Shown piece by piece: positions 51,203 to 64,000 of a DNA stretch of 64,000 nt. A program made the translations under genes and the position numbers. The DNA comes from Oikopleura dioica (taxonomy: Eukaryota; Chordata; Appendicularia; Copelata; Oikopleuridae), in the NCBI GenBank assembly GCA_907165135.1, contig OU015567.1:4283001-4347000 (forward strand). Reading direction: 5' to 3'. Numbering within the stretch: position 1 is the stretch's first letter; each line of letters opens with the position of its first letter. The notes below the pieces were generated by a model. It was not told the origin of the DNA. It was given only the letters and a program-made list of their open reading frames with translations, and searched no databases.

Positions 51203-54200
51203 CGAACTCAACTCTACACCCTTAAATCTCCAATTCCTTTTGGCAATTTTTGTCTTGGAAGATGCTTGATTCTAAAATGTCACCGAAAATGTTTGAAACC
51301 CAGTGTCTAAAACAAAATGTCTCCAAGACTTCCTTCTTTTCCAAAATAAACAAAATCGTTTCAAAATTCCAATTTTGTTACTTTGATCAAAGCGTTTTCG
51401 CCGCGACTTGGCGCGTTCTAAATTCCGTGGCGCCGATCAAAGTTCTCCGGCACCATAAATGACCCCACGGGGCCATTTTAACCCGCCGCCGCGAGAATTA
51501 ACCTACTGTATCACACGCGTAATTATTACACCGGTACCGACGGGAATGGATGTTAGCGGAAATATAGGGATTTCGGAATAAAAAGACGCATTTTTAACAA
51601 AACTAACGAAACAAAGCATGAATATCGAATAATAAGATTTTTACTATAATATGATTCAAACTATATAAATAATTTTTCTTATAATACGAAAAAACCTTCA
51701 TAGTTTTTATATTTCCTTTTTAGAAAAAAACAGAAATTGCAAATAGAATATTCCTGAAAAACCATAAATATAATATCATTCGTGGTTGTATATACTTTTA
51801 TAGAAAAGAAGTATTGATGAGAAAAAATTAGAATGACTAAGTCTTAGAATCCCGGCGTGCTTTTAAATGAATATTTAAAGCAATTGCTTAACCCCACATC
51901 TTAATTTACTGATTTCGGCGATTCGTTTTCATCATAAAAATATTCTTTCACAATCATGTCTAACAATCTTCCTAACAATACCCCTTCCTCAAATATCCAT
52001 GTTTACCAATTTTTTCATCACCCGATCTATCAGTCCATTGTTTCCCTCATTTCCCCTCAATTTATGATTAGTATGTGTGCCAAGTGGCTCCCCTCCTAAA
52101 TCATTATCAACCTCCCGGGTTACCATTTTTTCGAAGGGATGAGCAAATAGCACCGTAAATAGTCATTTGACTTGGAAATAAACATAAGAGCATTTTTGTT
52201 ATTTAGCCTCTCGACCGAAATTTTAGGCGATTCTTGAATAAGGGAATCAGGGCCACTTGAAGCAATCTTCAAATTTCAAATTCAACAATTTATTCCACAG
52301 AATCCAATTTTCCGCCTCAAAATCTCCATGTTGAATATTTAAAGAAGGCTTAAAACCAACTATATATCAAAGAAAAGGGGCGTCTGGCAGATGGATGTCC
52401 GAAGAAATCGAATTTCGTGCAAATTTGTACTCTTAGTTCGGCATATGTTTCTGCTTTATTTTATTTGCCCGGTTGCATCATTCTTAAACGGAGTCAGGGG
52501 CACTTGAACACAGCGTCCGAAGATCTGACTCCATCCACTCTTCGCGCTGGCTGGTACTCGAGCAGGGTTGATCAACCAGAAGTGGATCAGGATATTGCGA
52601 CTTTTAAGCACTTTCTGGCAGAAAAAAGTGAAGAGCCCAGTTTAGAATTTTGGCAAACGGAAAAAGTACCAAACCGAGGGGACGACGCTCCTCCTCACTG
52701 ATGTTTTGAGTGCGGGATATTGCCACTTTCCGGGATCAAGAAAACGAGCGTTTCCGGCGGGGAGAAGAGGGAGAGCTTGAACTTGGGAAGAGTTTGTTTG
52801 TAAATAGTTTAATTTGGAATCTTGACCTTCAAAAGAGCTCGGAAATTGGGAGAAACCGAAGTGGCATAGACTCTATGCCGCATAGAGTCACAAAGTTGAT
52901 AAATTAATTGAAAGGTAAAGAAGCTTTGCGGCTTCATTAAAAAAAAGCCGCTGCGCGGCTTTTGTCGAGGCTTTTCAAGAACCTGACATTGTAGGTTATT
53001 AGATAAATAGGTGGGTACTTAGATAAATAGGGTTCCTGGAAGCTCTCAATCATTTTCTTTGTAAGTTTGGCAAGTGGTGAAGATTTACGATTTGTACTCA
53101 AACTCGTCAAAAAAAAAGTAGCATCGCTCTAAAACTGGCCTTGGCGCGGCTCAACGGCGGATTGTGAGAGACAGATCAAACGAGCGCGCCGACAAGTTGG
53201 ATTGATCCCATAAAGGCCACGGCTCAGCCAGGGCGAAATTTATTTGCGCTACTTTCGAGCAATGCAAATTTCAAAAAGCTATTAGGCAAATTTTAAAAAA
53301 ATAAAAAAAAAGAAACAAAAATAACAAAATTTTCTCAAAATAAAAATTTTGGCAAACTTTGAGCAAAAAAATGCAATTTTAAATTTCAAGTCCACCAAAA
53401 TGCTCCAAGACGCGAGCAGCACTTTGATATAAATATAAACACACCTGCGGCGAGAAGAGCTGCTCATCAACTCGCCACATCAAAGAAATAATATATTTTC
53501 AATGGACTAGAAAATCCACGGTTTGAAACTTCTTCGTTTCAGTTTTGAAAACAAACGGCGTCAAAATCAGAATCCACCGAATCAAAGTGTGATTTGAAGT
53601 TTTTTGAAGGGGAAGTTTTGTAAATAGCTTTTTTGAACCTCTTCGAAATGAAACTTTGTTTTCAGCTCATTTTGCGTTTTTCTCAATTTTTTCAAGAAAT
53701 ATGAGTTATCACGATAAGTTGAACCCAAAAAACTTTTTTGTAATTCTATTAAAATTCTTTGCTCTTTTATGGTTTTTCCTGATCAGAAGTCATTAGGAAA
53801 AAGATCTTCCTTCCATCTTTTATTAAAATTTTCAACATCCAAAAATCTTCGTCAACAGAGAAAAAAGCCTCAGTAGTCGGATATTTCTGACAAAATGGCC
53901 GGTTTTGGTCTGTTTTTTGGCAATATAACCCCTCACAAACCAACCGCCCAGGCCATTTTTAGATTTCTTCATCACCAACTGCAGAAATCGAGCCGAGAAG
54001 ATCAGCTGAGCGCGCTGAAAGCCGCGTAAAATCGCACGCGCGCGCGTGTTTTAGCGCAAGTTTTGCGCCGCAGTAACTAGTTGGCGCTCTGGAGCAGCGC
54101 ATGCGCCGCCGCACCAGCGCTCAATTTTCTCTCCTTCTCCAACTTCCGAATAACGCCCCGTGTTGAACTAGGAGTTAGAAAATCAAACTTTTTGAATCAA

Positions 54201-54316
54201 CAACTAAGAAGAAAGAATCTTTTCAATTTTTCAGCTCAGAACTTTCAAATAAGAGAGAGAAAAAATAACGAAAAATAGAGATTTTATGAAGAGCTGAAGT
54301 TTCCACGAAATCGAAA

Positions 54317-57300
54317 ATGAAGATCATCAGCTTCCTTCTTGGGCACATTTCTTTGGCTGCCATGTGCCCAAAGAAATGCCAGTGCCCGGGGCAAAATGGT
54401 CAAAACGGCCCGGATACGGCGTTTTGTCTGGCAAGGAATGGGGTTTGAACAAGTTTAAAAATTTAAAATTGAACCAATCTCCGAGTCAAATCGACAAGGG
54501 AAATAACAATATTCGAAAGAAGAGCATAAAAGATTCAAGAAAAGATATCAAGTGCGTCTCAAGATCCACTCAAGGTGATGGATCTTGTTCTCCAGCGTCA
54601 GTTTTAACACGTGCTCTCTTTGTCAACCATTTTGTTGCTTTGTTCAAAAAACTCGATCAAGAACCAATTCCAAAAATGAATTATTCTTAATAAAAATTTT
54701 ATGCTCCATTTCAAAAAAATTAATAAGAAATTTCATAGAAAAACTGTCCACCTTTATTTTTCATTAAAAGCAGCCGCTCGCGGCTTTTTTGGGTAGAAAA
54801 AAATTTGCTTTTTTTCAAATACTCTTTTTTCCCACAATTTTAACCCCTTGACAGCACTGGTTTTCCAGACATCTCCCGCTCCCCCGACTTGAAAGATCTC
54901 TACATTGGAAACAACCTGGAAAAGCTCCCTCCCTTGGCAGACCAGCTTCCTAACCTCCGCCTCCTGCACCTCGAAGACAATTTGATCACATCCCTTTCCG
55001 ACTCCTCCCTCCCGCTGAGTCTGAACGACTTGACCCTCGACGGAAATCTGTTAGAAAAAATCGACGTGGGAAGTCTACTCGCTGATCATCCTAATCTGAA
55101 GCGGATCTATATTTCGAGGGTAAGTCTTTTTTTTTCAATATTGAATCAATTTTCTGAAGAAAATTTTTTTGATGATTGAATTTTTTGATGAGTTTTATTT
55201 ATTGATTTAGGACCAGAAATAAAAACGTAACACACTCAACTATAACTCGTAAATACTTCAAGTTTCCCCACCCTTCAGCAAAAAAAATCTCCCGTTCTTT
55301 ACGAGCGCGATCTGTCAAAATCATTTTCGCCAAATAATAACCGTGTAATGGGGCGGCAGGACGGGACGCGTACAAGCCCATATTTCTGTCAGTTTTTAGT
55401 TATTAGCGGATAAAAACGGTCATTTTCCGAGTCGTTATTGTTGTCTCTAACGATTCTTATTAATCGAGAAGCCGCTTGCGGCTTCGAGTATACAAACTAG
55501 CCGCTCTTAGCGCGGCTTTTTTTTTCAGAACTCGAAGCCGCATGCGGCTTCTCGATTCCTAACAACCGGATATCCATGACATAAGGATATCTAAAGGGAT
55601 ACCCTTAAGAAAATAAGGAGCGAAAAATCTGTTTAGAAATTGATAAATCGCGATTTTTGGCGAGGGATGACTGTGCAGCTGAAGTAAATATTTAGCGCAG
55701 ATTATACAACTCCCAACTTGCGAGTTAGTCAGCGTATAAGTAGATGGACTAATCAAATCAGAAAGGATAATTAAATGCATTTGTTTGACAGAAAACGTCG
55801 GGAAGAATTTAACGCGAAAAAAGCTTAAAGTTTAAATATTTGAGACTCTTTTTTCTATACTGAAATTTTGTAAATATAATATAAGGAAGTAGGGTGCGGT
55901 CATGAGAAAACCACCCTCGCTCAAGCTCTCTTGACATTATCCTAAGGCATCTTACTATTTTGACTCCTTACTGCGGCGGCGAGACAAATTATCCCAAATC
56001 GAAGCCATTCGGCCATTCATAATTTCGCGTGAAAGGGATTTTCTGAATAGTTTATGGCCTCGCTCTGAAAAGACCTTGCGTTTTAATGATTTTTAATGTG
56101 GCCAAATTAAACTTGAAAGCTTCTTTCTCTCTGAGAAAAACGGTAAAAAAGAACGGTTGAGTCACAATAGCCTGCTGCTTGTTCTTCTTATCAGTATTAG
56201 TGCTCAAGCGCGCAAAATAAAAATTTCGAGCGATAAAAAAACGAGCGCCCGGCCGAGAGGAGCATCATCCTCACTATCTTTTTGTAAGTTGTATTTAAGA
56301 TACAGCTTGGATAACAAGGGTTTTTTAACCGTACCATTCGGGGGTTGATTTTTATCAGAAACCGCGCCTCGCCCCGTACGCCCGTTATCATTTCTGCCCG
56401 TTTATTTGGCCGAGTGACTGCCCAATCGTGAAGAAACGTTCATTTTTTTAAATAAAGATAATATATAATACAGAACTTGTCAAAATATTTAAAATTTCTT
56501 TTCTTTGAAAGCGAAAATAGTCAAAATACATCTTTTTTTATAAAAAAAATCCTCGTGGCCTATCAAAAACCTCGAAATTAAATTTGAACCAATCAAAACT
56601 CACTATTTTAATTTTTAATAAAAATGTTTTTTTTTTAAATAATTTATTCATTCTTTCCAATTTATTTCTTTCTGTTCTCAAAACTGCCACTTTTATTGAA
56701 TTAATTATGCAGCCACATGCCTCAGGGCAAGACAAGATGTACAGTAAGCAGAAATCAGAAATCCGGAGAAATTCATTCTCTGAGTGGCTTAATTGGCCTC
56801 CATACCGTGGCGTACTGTCAGAGTTTTGAATAAATTATTTCCAAAAAGCTTGGCCGCGTGCCTAAGCCAACGGCCTCAGGCTCCTACTGTGTGCCCGAGG
56901 ACAAGATTTTTTCTTCATGAAATGGGCGATAAACAGTTTTCTGACAGCTAGTATCATAATCATTATCCGCCCAAAAATATGCAGAAAATATCCTTATCAG
57001 AGCAGACCTATCCTCTTATGCTCTCCTCATCCCCTGCTGAGCTTTTTCTGATAAAGGCTCATTCTAATCCGTTTTCCTCGATTTTTTTTATGAGCCTAAC
57101 AGCTGAAGCAAATAAGAAACGATTTCCTCCGCGGCAATTGAACCTTTATTAGGGCTCGGAAGGACGGGGGAATTGGCACGCAAAGGTTAAGGGTGTCATC
57201 GACGATATAGTAAAATTAGCGAACTTTTGGCGGAGCACGCTCACTTAGACTTTTCACTCACTTGGACTCGCGCTCATTCTAACCCGCGCTCATTTGAACC

Positions 57301-60300
57301 CGTCGGTCCAAGTGAGATTTTGGTTCAATCGAGCGCGAGTTGAAGTGAGCTTTACATTTTGCGTGGGCGAGGGTACTGTATTCTCAGTGGACAGTCTTAC
57401 GATAGTTTTTAGAATTCGTTTTTTTTTTAATTTTCATAACTGCGGAGTAAGAATTTTTTCTGAAAACTTCCAACCGTTAGTAACAAGAGCCTTTTGTCAA
57501 TAGGAAGTAACATACCTGAAAAACACTGAAAAAGATTGAACCAGTTATATTTAATGCATAAACGTTATAACTTCAGTTAAAAGTAATCATGAATCCAAAT
57601 TTTATATTAATCTGTAAAACGAAGGTTAACATTTTCCAGGAATTCATTAAAAAGAAAAAGATTATATAATTCTAGAGCAAAAATAACTTTCTAGAGTTTA
57701 TAAGTCAAGTTTACAAGTGGGCAACCGAAATTTTGTTCTGTTTTGCAGAGACTAAGTCTTGTAGACAACAGACACCTGCAGGAATCCAAAATTATAAAAA
57801 TCTCCAAATTATAACCCTTTAAAATTGTACAAAATTATTTGAGAGTATCAAAATGATACTGCTATCGAAAAGCAAACTAAAATATTTCTCGATCATGTCA
57901 CCCGGTGAGAGTCGCAGGATTCATTTTTAAATTCTTTTTTTTTTTTAAGAATTTTTTTAAGTAATTTTTGCACTCATTCTAACTCCTCACTCTATTCAAC
58001 CAACACTCTAATTGGCCGACGAGTTCAAACGAGCGAAGAGTTAGAATGAGCGCGAGTCCAAGTGAGAGAAAAGTCCAAGTGAGTGCGCTCCACTTTTGGC
58101 AGGAGCAAATATGGTTATTTATCCGGCTCAAATAAGGTCTAAAAGCGACTCCATTAGGAGAGGCTTCCCTTTCATCCACTAAAAAAACCTGCTTTATTCC
58201 CAAGGGCCAATCAGATCTTTTGATTTGAAATTTAGCTTAAAACTGACTAACAAAATAATTTCAGAATCGTCTTTCAACCCTTATCGGCGAATTTAAAAAT
58301 CTTCCTCAACTAATCGAGCTGAAAATGTCCGACAATTCTCTCACAAAAATCCCCGATTTCCGAAAAGTCCCGAGCCTGGTCCTTCTTCACCTCGCCAATA
58401 ATCTGTAAGTACTTTAAGCTAAAGTGTTTTGGAGTAAACAGAAAACTTGTATGGCCTACTTTGCATTGCGTATTACATTTACAAACATGGAGTTATTTTG
58501 GAGATAAGTCGGGTGGATAAGCTCGAGAACCGTAAACTGACCCGGGTGTATCAAAATAACTAGAGGGAGAGGATGATATTGGAGGTGGGAAGGGATTATA
58601 AAGAGGGGTTGGAATTATCGGGATTTTGAGGCTGTTTTTAAGGGTCCTCCCTTCATTTTTAAAGATTTTTAAATGAAAAAGGGTTCAGATTTTCTGAATT
58701 TTGAATGTTGTTATTTTCATATTTATGTTTTTTTCTGAGCAAGCGCTGCAGATGGAATATTTTCTAGGGAATGCTTAAATTGGCGTGTTGCCCCGCATGT
58801 TTTAAATATTTTAGCGTAACACGTGTAATTCTGCCTGTTCCAGTGACCCATAACAATGACGACATGGGTTTTCGGCCTTGGCTCAATTTTCCTTTCTTTA
58901 TCAATGATACCTTCTTAAATCGTTTCTAGCGGCAGAAGCTAGATTGGTAGCAAAAGCGAACTCCTCCTTCTGCTTCAAAACGGAAAGCGATAAGGTCCTC
59001 TTACGGAACTTGACACTCGCGACCGTCGCCATGGAGGAAGGGGAGGGGGGGTCCCTTAGTCGAAAATTGCCTCGGCTTTTCTTTATTATTTGCGCCGCGT
59101 AAATATCACTTCCAACTCGCAAAGATCCAAGGTCGACGATTTGAAGCCTCGACTAGTCTACTATTGACATGTTAAACTTGATCAAAGCGCCAATCCATTT
59201 TACCCAGTTGAGACTCATTCTAGAGGTCCCAGAGGCCGGGCTCACTGAATAAGCGTGTCAAGCTAGTGTTTTCGAGCTTCCGCACGGGCTGATCAATGAT
59301 CACCAAACACAATGGATTTATACATGGTTTGAAGGGCGAACAAAGCGAGTTTTCTTTATCTCTTGACAAGTTTTATTTTGTGTTAAGGGCCTACTATCAA
59401 TAGCAATAAAATCTAAAACAAAATCGTCCGAAAAGAACCGCATTTCCTAGCGGCAAAAAACACCCGGAAACGCGGAGAAGAAGGCATTTCCTCGATCGGG
59501 TTCTTAAACCCTTACGGCGTGGCTTTATTTCTGAACCGCTTTGCAAGATTCGGTGCATTCCGTTCAAATAATTATTTACCGCACCTTTGCCCCTTGGAAC
59601 ACATTAGGGTGCCACTGGCGCAAATTGAGCTTTGCGAACTTTTTTTTTAAATGAAGAAAAATTCGAGTCATCCTTCTTTTTTCGATCAGTATTTCAGAAC
59701 AATCTATTTCAGCTAGCTTATCCTAAAAATAGTTTCCCGATTGTGGCGACTTTAACAAATTTGGCGAGAGAATTGGCGACACACTTTGTCCCCGCGAGTG
59801 TTGTATAAACACGACTTTAACTATATTTACAGCTTTGTTGTGGAATTAAGGGTAGTGGCTTCCATCAAGCCGGGCGGCCTGCTACATTCGTGAAAATTGA
59901 TCCAATATTGTCAGCATTCGGGGGCCCGCTGAAGGCGGCGCATTAATCCGATTTATTATGCTCCTCGGAGCGGGATAAAGTGAAATAAGGCGGCGGAAAT
60001 AAGGGAGAGCGGGCTTTTTTGTGCAAATAAAAGCGGGTTGAAATTATCCCTGGGAAAGATTGTAGAAAATCAGGGTTATTCTGAGCCTGAAAGACCCGGA
60101 TTTGAATACAGTCTGATTTTGGTCTTTCTTTGATCTTTCATTTTTCTAGCGTTGTTTTTATGACCTGATGTTCGTTATTTGCATTTGGCTGAGTTACAAT
60201 AACTCTTTATCTTTTTCATTTCCTGGCTGCGCGGCCGGACTCGGAGGCGCCGGATGAGTAGATCCGCCATATTGTCCCCACTTTGGGCAAATACGTTCAT

Positions 60301-63300
60301 TTTCTATTCCAGTGCGCCAGGCAATGAATATGCTCATTTTTCCCCGGTCCCCGGTCCAGGGACTTCCAATTTCTTGGAATGACAGGTGCCCCAACTCGAG
60401 TAGCTGAGTTCCTGAAGCACTGGGCTGCTACGACGCTACTGCCAGGTGCTCTTGAAAGTTTAGTGCTTCAATTTTCAATTTTGAGCAGCGCACGCAACTT
60501 TATTGCAATAAGGCCTAAAACAACCACAAAAACCACTTTCCAGTCAGAACACGGCGAAGATTTGCATTTTGAGAACTGCGATTTCCGGCTCGAAAAATAT
60601 TTGTTTCGAGCCGAAAATACGAAATTCCAGCTTCAAAATCATTAAAAATCAGCATTGATTCTGATTGATTATTTTTAACCCAGCCGTAAGACGAGCGATT
60701 TCCGCTGGGAAGCATGTGGTTTATATATTGTTTTAAATGAGCCCGGACGGAGGTATAATTTTGAGATTGAATTCTAGCTTCGCGACGGGATGACGCGCAG
60801 AAATGAAGAAGTCGCACGAGTCTAAATGACCCCGAATCGGTTTTAATTATAAACGAAATATGATCAATCAGCAGATTTCGTTCTCATCATCATCATTTTA
60901 CAGTTCCCTCCGATTTTTAGAAAAGCGAATTTTTGGGAAAGAAAATAGAAGATAAAAGTGACTTTTAAAAAGTCCAAGTTCCGGCAGGTGAAAAAGATCA
61001 GCACTTTGAAAGACCAACAAAGCCAAACTGTCGGACACTTGCTTTTTTCTGCCTAGAAAGTTGGTGAAATTTTCAAGTGACAGAGCGCTTATCTTGAGTA
61101 CCGGAAGGCGGGCGGGCGCGAATTCAGATTTCAAAAGAGGTTCACCGAATAAGTATCAAACAGGCTGCACCTGAGAATACGGCCATTTCCGGAGCAGATT
61201 TTCATATCTAGAGCCTTTCACTTTTTGATATGCGTGCTCTCTAAAAACTCGCTTTCCGGCTAATTGAATCGGTGATCTACCTGCTTCAACTCGTGTTATT
61301 CCAATTTTTGATGCGTTTTGCAAACATCACCTAACACGAATTCGACCGGGGCGACCTCCGTGAAGAAGTTTATTTTCATTCCGACACGCGCCAAAGAATC
61401 TTTCGAGCCTTCGGGTCAGCTGGTATTTGTTTCATAGGGAAGCCCTTATGTAAGGGAACAGGGCCATTGTCAAGTTGCCAGTGGTGGCAAGTGCGAAGTG
61501 CGAAAGGAACAATAAGGTGTAAGAGGATTTTCGAGTCGGGAGTCGACTATTGTTGACCTCGATTTCCGGCTCTCATGGCCGCTTTTTAAGGGTCTGCCAC
61601 TGACTAGGCCTCTCAGAAAGACCTGCAAATATACCATGTAAAATTAAAGCTAATTTGAACAGATTTCCCATCGACGAAATAATAAGCCTGGTGGATATTT
61701 GACGAGTTTTGTCTCAGTGGGGATGAAATTTACAAAATCACGTGACGCGCGGGTTGATTTATCACCCGAAGTTCGTTATATTTGAGCCTAAATTTCCTCA
61801 CTTCCTAAATCGATTCAGAAAATCTGGCCCAATCTGTTTTTATTTAACCTTTTTTCGCTTTCGGTTGAAAATTCCAAAGAAACGGAGTGGGTTATTTTTT
61901 CATGATATCTCAGGTGGAGCCGAGGCGTTATCAGTGAGGCGTATTTTCGGAGCTTCGGAGGTGATAAGCAGCTGGATCAGAGAGTTGCTGCAAAATAATG
62001 CGCGCGGATTAACCCGTTGCTGCGCGCTGATTCAATTTGGCCAATTCATGAAGGACACCGGCGGTAATCCAAGGGGATAACGGCAGGTTAAAATTTCAGA
62101 AGTGATAAGAGCAGCATGAGATGACGTTTCTCGTGAGTAGATAATTAGTTAAAAGCGGCTTTTTTTACCAAACTTATCCGGTAAAATCGTAATTACAAGC
62201 AAAACTTAGCTAAGTATCTTTCTAAAACTCGGCTCCCCTGGAATTAAGGGTCCCCTGCTGCGCCTAATGAGCCCAGCATGACGACAGCAGTGTTCAGCTA
62301 AGCAACGAGTGTGCCCTAATGAATATGAATGGGAATTATTCAGCAGAATACAGTCTTTTCTGAATAAAAGCTTTTATGTTTCTTTTTCCCGAAGAATCTT
62401 GATAAATTATTCATCAGCTTTAGTACAGAAGCATAACTGTACAAAACAAGGCTTGGGCACGCATGCTGCCAAAAAGCAACCCGAAGCAGCCGCAGGTGGA
62501 AATCAGTGTGCCCAAATATTTGACTTTGATTTCGAATCTGTCTCCTACTTGCGTATCACTTTTCCGCGCAAATATCAAATCGTCTCAGGGCACAAAATCG
62601 ACATTCAAAATCGGCCCGCTTATCAGCCTATAATGCAGATAAAGTGACAATTCGCTCGTAAATTGGGTTTGTCAAAATTTGAAAATCGCGTTCCGTGCGA
62701 AGTTGCGCACTTCCTCCTCGCGCATTAGATTTTATAAAGGCCAATTCAACCCAGCCACCCTTAAAAACTCGAAAATGGATGTTAACCCATTCTTTGCGTG
62801 AGACACAAATCTGACTTTGCGCATTCCTTCGCAAGCACAATTAGAAGCGAAAACCTCGTAAAGGGGCTCAAGCCAGATTACTCAAATGCCGTCTGCGCTA
62901 ATTGCGGGGTACCGCGGCGGCCAAACTGTCAAATTGAAATTTTCAGAGGTTGATGCATCGCCTCTAGAAAGCACAAAAGGGGCAGTTCTTAGAGGAGGGA
63001 TAAAAATTTAAGTCGGTGTTGGTTTTCAAAGCGCGTGAAAAGAAACGCGGTTGGTAGTGAATTACCGATTTGTACATCGCCCTCTTTTATCGCTTCTAAA
63101 GCGTGGTAATCCTGATCTTTTCAAATAGAGATCAGCCCAGTGAGCTCAACACGTGATCGGGTGACCAAATGAAAGAAAAAGATAAAACACCCTTTTTGAA
63201 GTTTCTTGCCAAAAAATATATCTAACGTATTGCTTCAGAATCACTTCGATAAACGGCAGTATCCTTCGACTTCCAAACCTCACCCATCTGGACCTCTCGG

Positions 63301-64000
63301 GCAACGCCATCAAATCCGTCACCAGGCTTCGTCTTCCTTCCCTAATGGAGCTGAACCTCGCTCGCAACTCCCTCAGTTCGCTCGACGAAAGTCTTCTGAA
63401 TTCCCGCGAGCTTGGCTACCTCCAGATCGCTCAAAATCCGCTGGAAAAAGTTCCTGCTCAGCTTTTTCAAAAACTCTCGAAACTGAAAAACCTCGACGCT
63501 AGCTACACCAAACTCATGGAGATTCCTCAAATTCCGGATGATATGATTGTCAACGAGCTTCGTCTCACCGGTGTTTCCCTGAACTGCGACTGTGACATCC
63601 TCTGGCTGACCCAGTACGCCAGAGATCTTGGCCACGTGACTCTTGGACTGAACGAATTGACTTGTGGAACACCAGCGAGGTTCTCCGGCATCCCAGTCGT
63701 CGATTTCAACCCTTTGGAATGCAAAGTCGATTCCGATTCCGACTCGAGCTCCGAAGAAGATCCTTGCCGAAGCTGGGAGTGCAACTACGGCGCTCAGTGC
63801 GTGATTGAAAACAACAAGCCTAAATGCGTGTGCTACGATGCTTGGGGTGGAGAGCATTGCGAGCAGCTTCTGATTGATACGGCCAAAGTAACTGATTTGC
63901 CAGCGAAAATTGAAGAACCAACCATTTGGGTGGATGATGTTGGACCGGCTTTTGTCGAGGTAAGAATCGAAACTCTTTGTTGATCCTCACCACGTGATAA
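54317..64000 (+). CDS. Vasorin-like LRR-EGF protein, 5' part (continues past window)
   Basis: Exon 1 starts at 54,317: a signal peptide and LRR N-cap cysteines (CPKKCQCPGQNG...FC), ending near 54,440 with an unresolved donor. Further exons are 54869-55119, 58265-58404 and 63239-63959, with phases matching. They encode leucine-rich repeats (LKDLYIGNNLEKLP; LTHLDLSGNAIKSV), an LRR C-cap (LNCDCDILWLTQYARD...C), an acidic Ser/Asp linker, an EGF module (CRSWECNYGAQC...CVCYDAWGGEHC) and the start of a possible fibronectin III domain. LRR-EGF-FN3 order is that of vasorin, a membrane TGF-beta-binding protein. Introns of 3.1 and 4.8 kb are long for this genome. Confidence 0.78.
55462..55558. mobile_element. 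AGCCGC foldback element, 97 bp
   Basis: Left ATCGAGAAGCCGCTTGCGGC and right GCCGCATGCGGCTTCTCGAT form 26-bp complementary ends around a third hairpin (AGCCGCTCTTAGCGCGGCT). It lies in an intron of the LRR gene. Confidence 0.75.
57232..58091. mobile_element. MULE-like non-autonomous element, 860 bp
   Basis: Inverted ends GGAGC(A/G)C(G/A)CTCACTT are flanked by a perfect 9-bp duplication ACTTTTGGC (57,223-57,231 and 58,092-58,100). The arms stay similar for about 75 bp or more and are built from variants of CTCACTTGGAC and GCGCTCATTCTAAC. A 9-bp duplication fits Mutator-like elements. No transposase frame inside. Confidence 0.88.
58405..63238. other. Large intron of the vasorin-like gene
   Basis: No secure exon is seen in 4.8 kb. 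It is unusually long for this genome and may hold regulatory sequence or an unseen exon. There are G-runs near 59,040 and scattered short frames without signals. Confidence 0.5.

Larger units (their letters stand above)
50045..54316. other. 4.3-kb intergenic stretch without a secure gene
   Basis: It holds a palindrome cluster (50,645-50,685), a MITE copy (51,108-51,200) and an AGCCGC hairpin pair (52,925-52,965). Open frames at 52,417-52,701 and 50,207-50,425 are GC-matched to the background and lack splice or signal features. The last part (about 54,000-54,130) is GC-rich and probably the promoter of the LRR gene. Confidence 0.45.

Noticed and set aside
52417-52907. Two plus-strand frames as a gene
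   Set aside because: No splice-consistent partner exons, no signal or domain, and no polyadenylation signal in place.
56584-56829. Plus-strand frame of 81 codons in the LRR gene intron
   Set aside because: AT-rich start and no acceptor or donor in phase with neighbouring LRR exons.
1-64000. CRISPR array or bacterial operon structure
   Set aside because: The tandem repeats have no unique spacers, and genes have spliceosomal introns and TATA/AATAAA signals; the DNA is eukaryotic.

Overview
The window looks like nuclear DNA of a very compact chordate genome, most probably an appendicularian tunicate of the Oikopleura type. The signs are many introns of 42-67 bp, at least one probable GA-AG intron, short intergenic gaps, an env-bearing Ty3/gypsy (Tor-like) LTR retrotransposon, and chordate-type genes: troponin I, a SLC31 copper transporter, two Golgi sulfotransferases and a vasorin-like LRR/EGF protein. 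The species is inferred from this style, not proven.

Left part (1-9 kb): a decamer foldback array (about 1.0-1.2 kb), a troponin I-like gene on the minus strand (2.2-3.1 kb), two exons of a single-pass membrane protein on the plus strand (4.4 and 6.8-7.0 kb), several short inverted-repeat elements built on AGCCGC/GCGGCT hairpins, and a small three-exon gene for a basic protein (8.4-8.8 kb).

Middle part (9-40 kb): an old segmental duplication explains the layout. A unit carrying a pseudogene of the 8.4-kb gene, a secreted cysteine-rich protein gene and a small membrane-protein gene is present twice (copy A from about 9.3 kb, copy B from about 24.6 kb). Each copy has been split by an element of more than 11 kb, and the other copy supplies the empty site. 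In copy A the split is an 11.3-kb Tor-like retrotransposon (11,680-22,982, minus strand) with LTRs differing at one position and a 4-bp target duplication. In copy B it is an 11.85-kb poly(A)-ended element (24,955-36,806). That element has a LINE-like reverse transcriptase on the plus strand and, facing it, a 13-exon gene on the minus strand encoding roughly 1,500 residues of unrecognised protein. The second element is the most novel object here.

Right part (40-64 kb): an HS2ST/UST-type 2-O-sulfotransferase gene (plus), two small secreted-protein loci, a CTR copper transporter (minus), a CHST-family sulfotransferase (minus), and the 5' exons of a vasorin-like gene (plus) that runs off the window end. 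Gene introns and spacers are packed with non-autonomous DNA transposons. Their ends could be read to the base: two hAT-like (8-bp target duplication), one MULE-like (9-bp), one Tc1/mariner-like (TA), and three TTAA-flanked piggyBac-like elements plus a partial relative.

Exon models are hand-built from splice consensus and reading phase. No alignment or database search was run.
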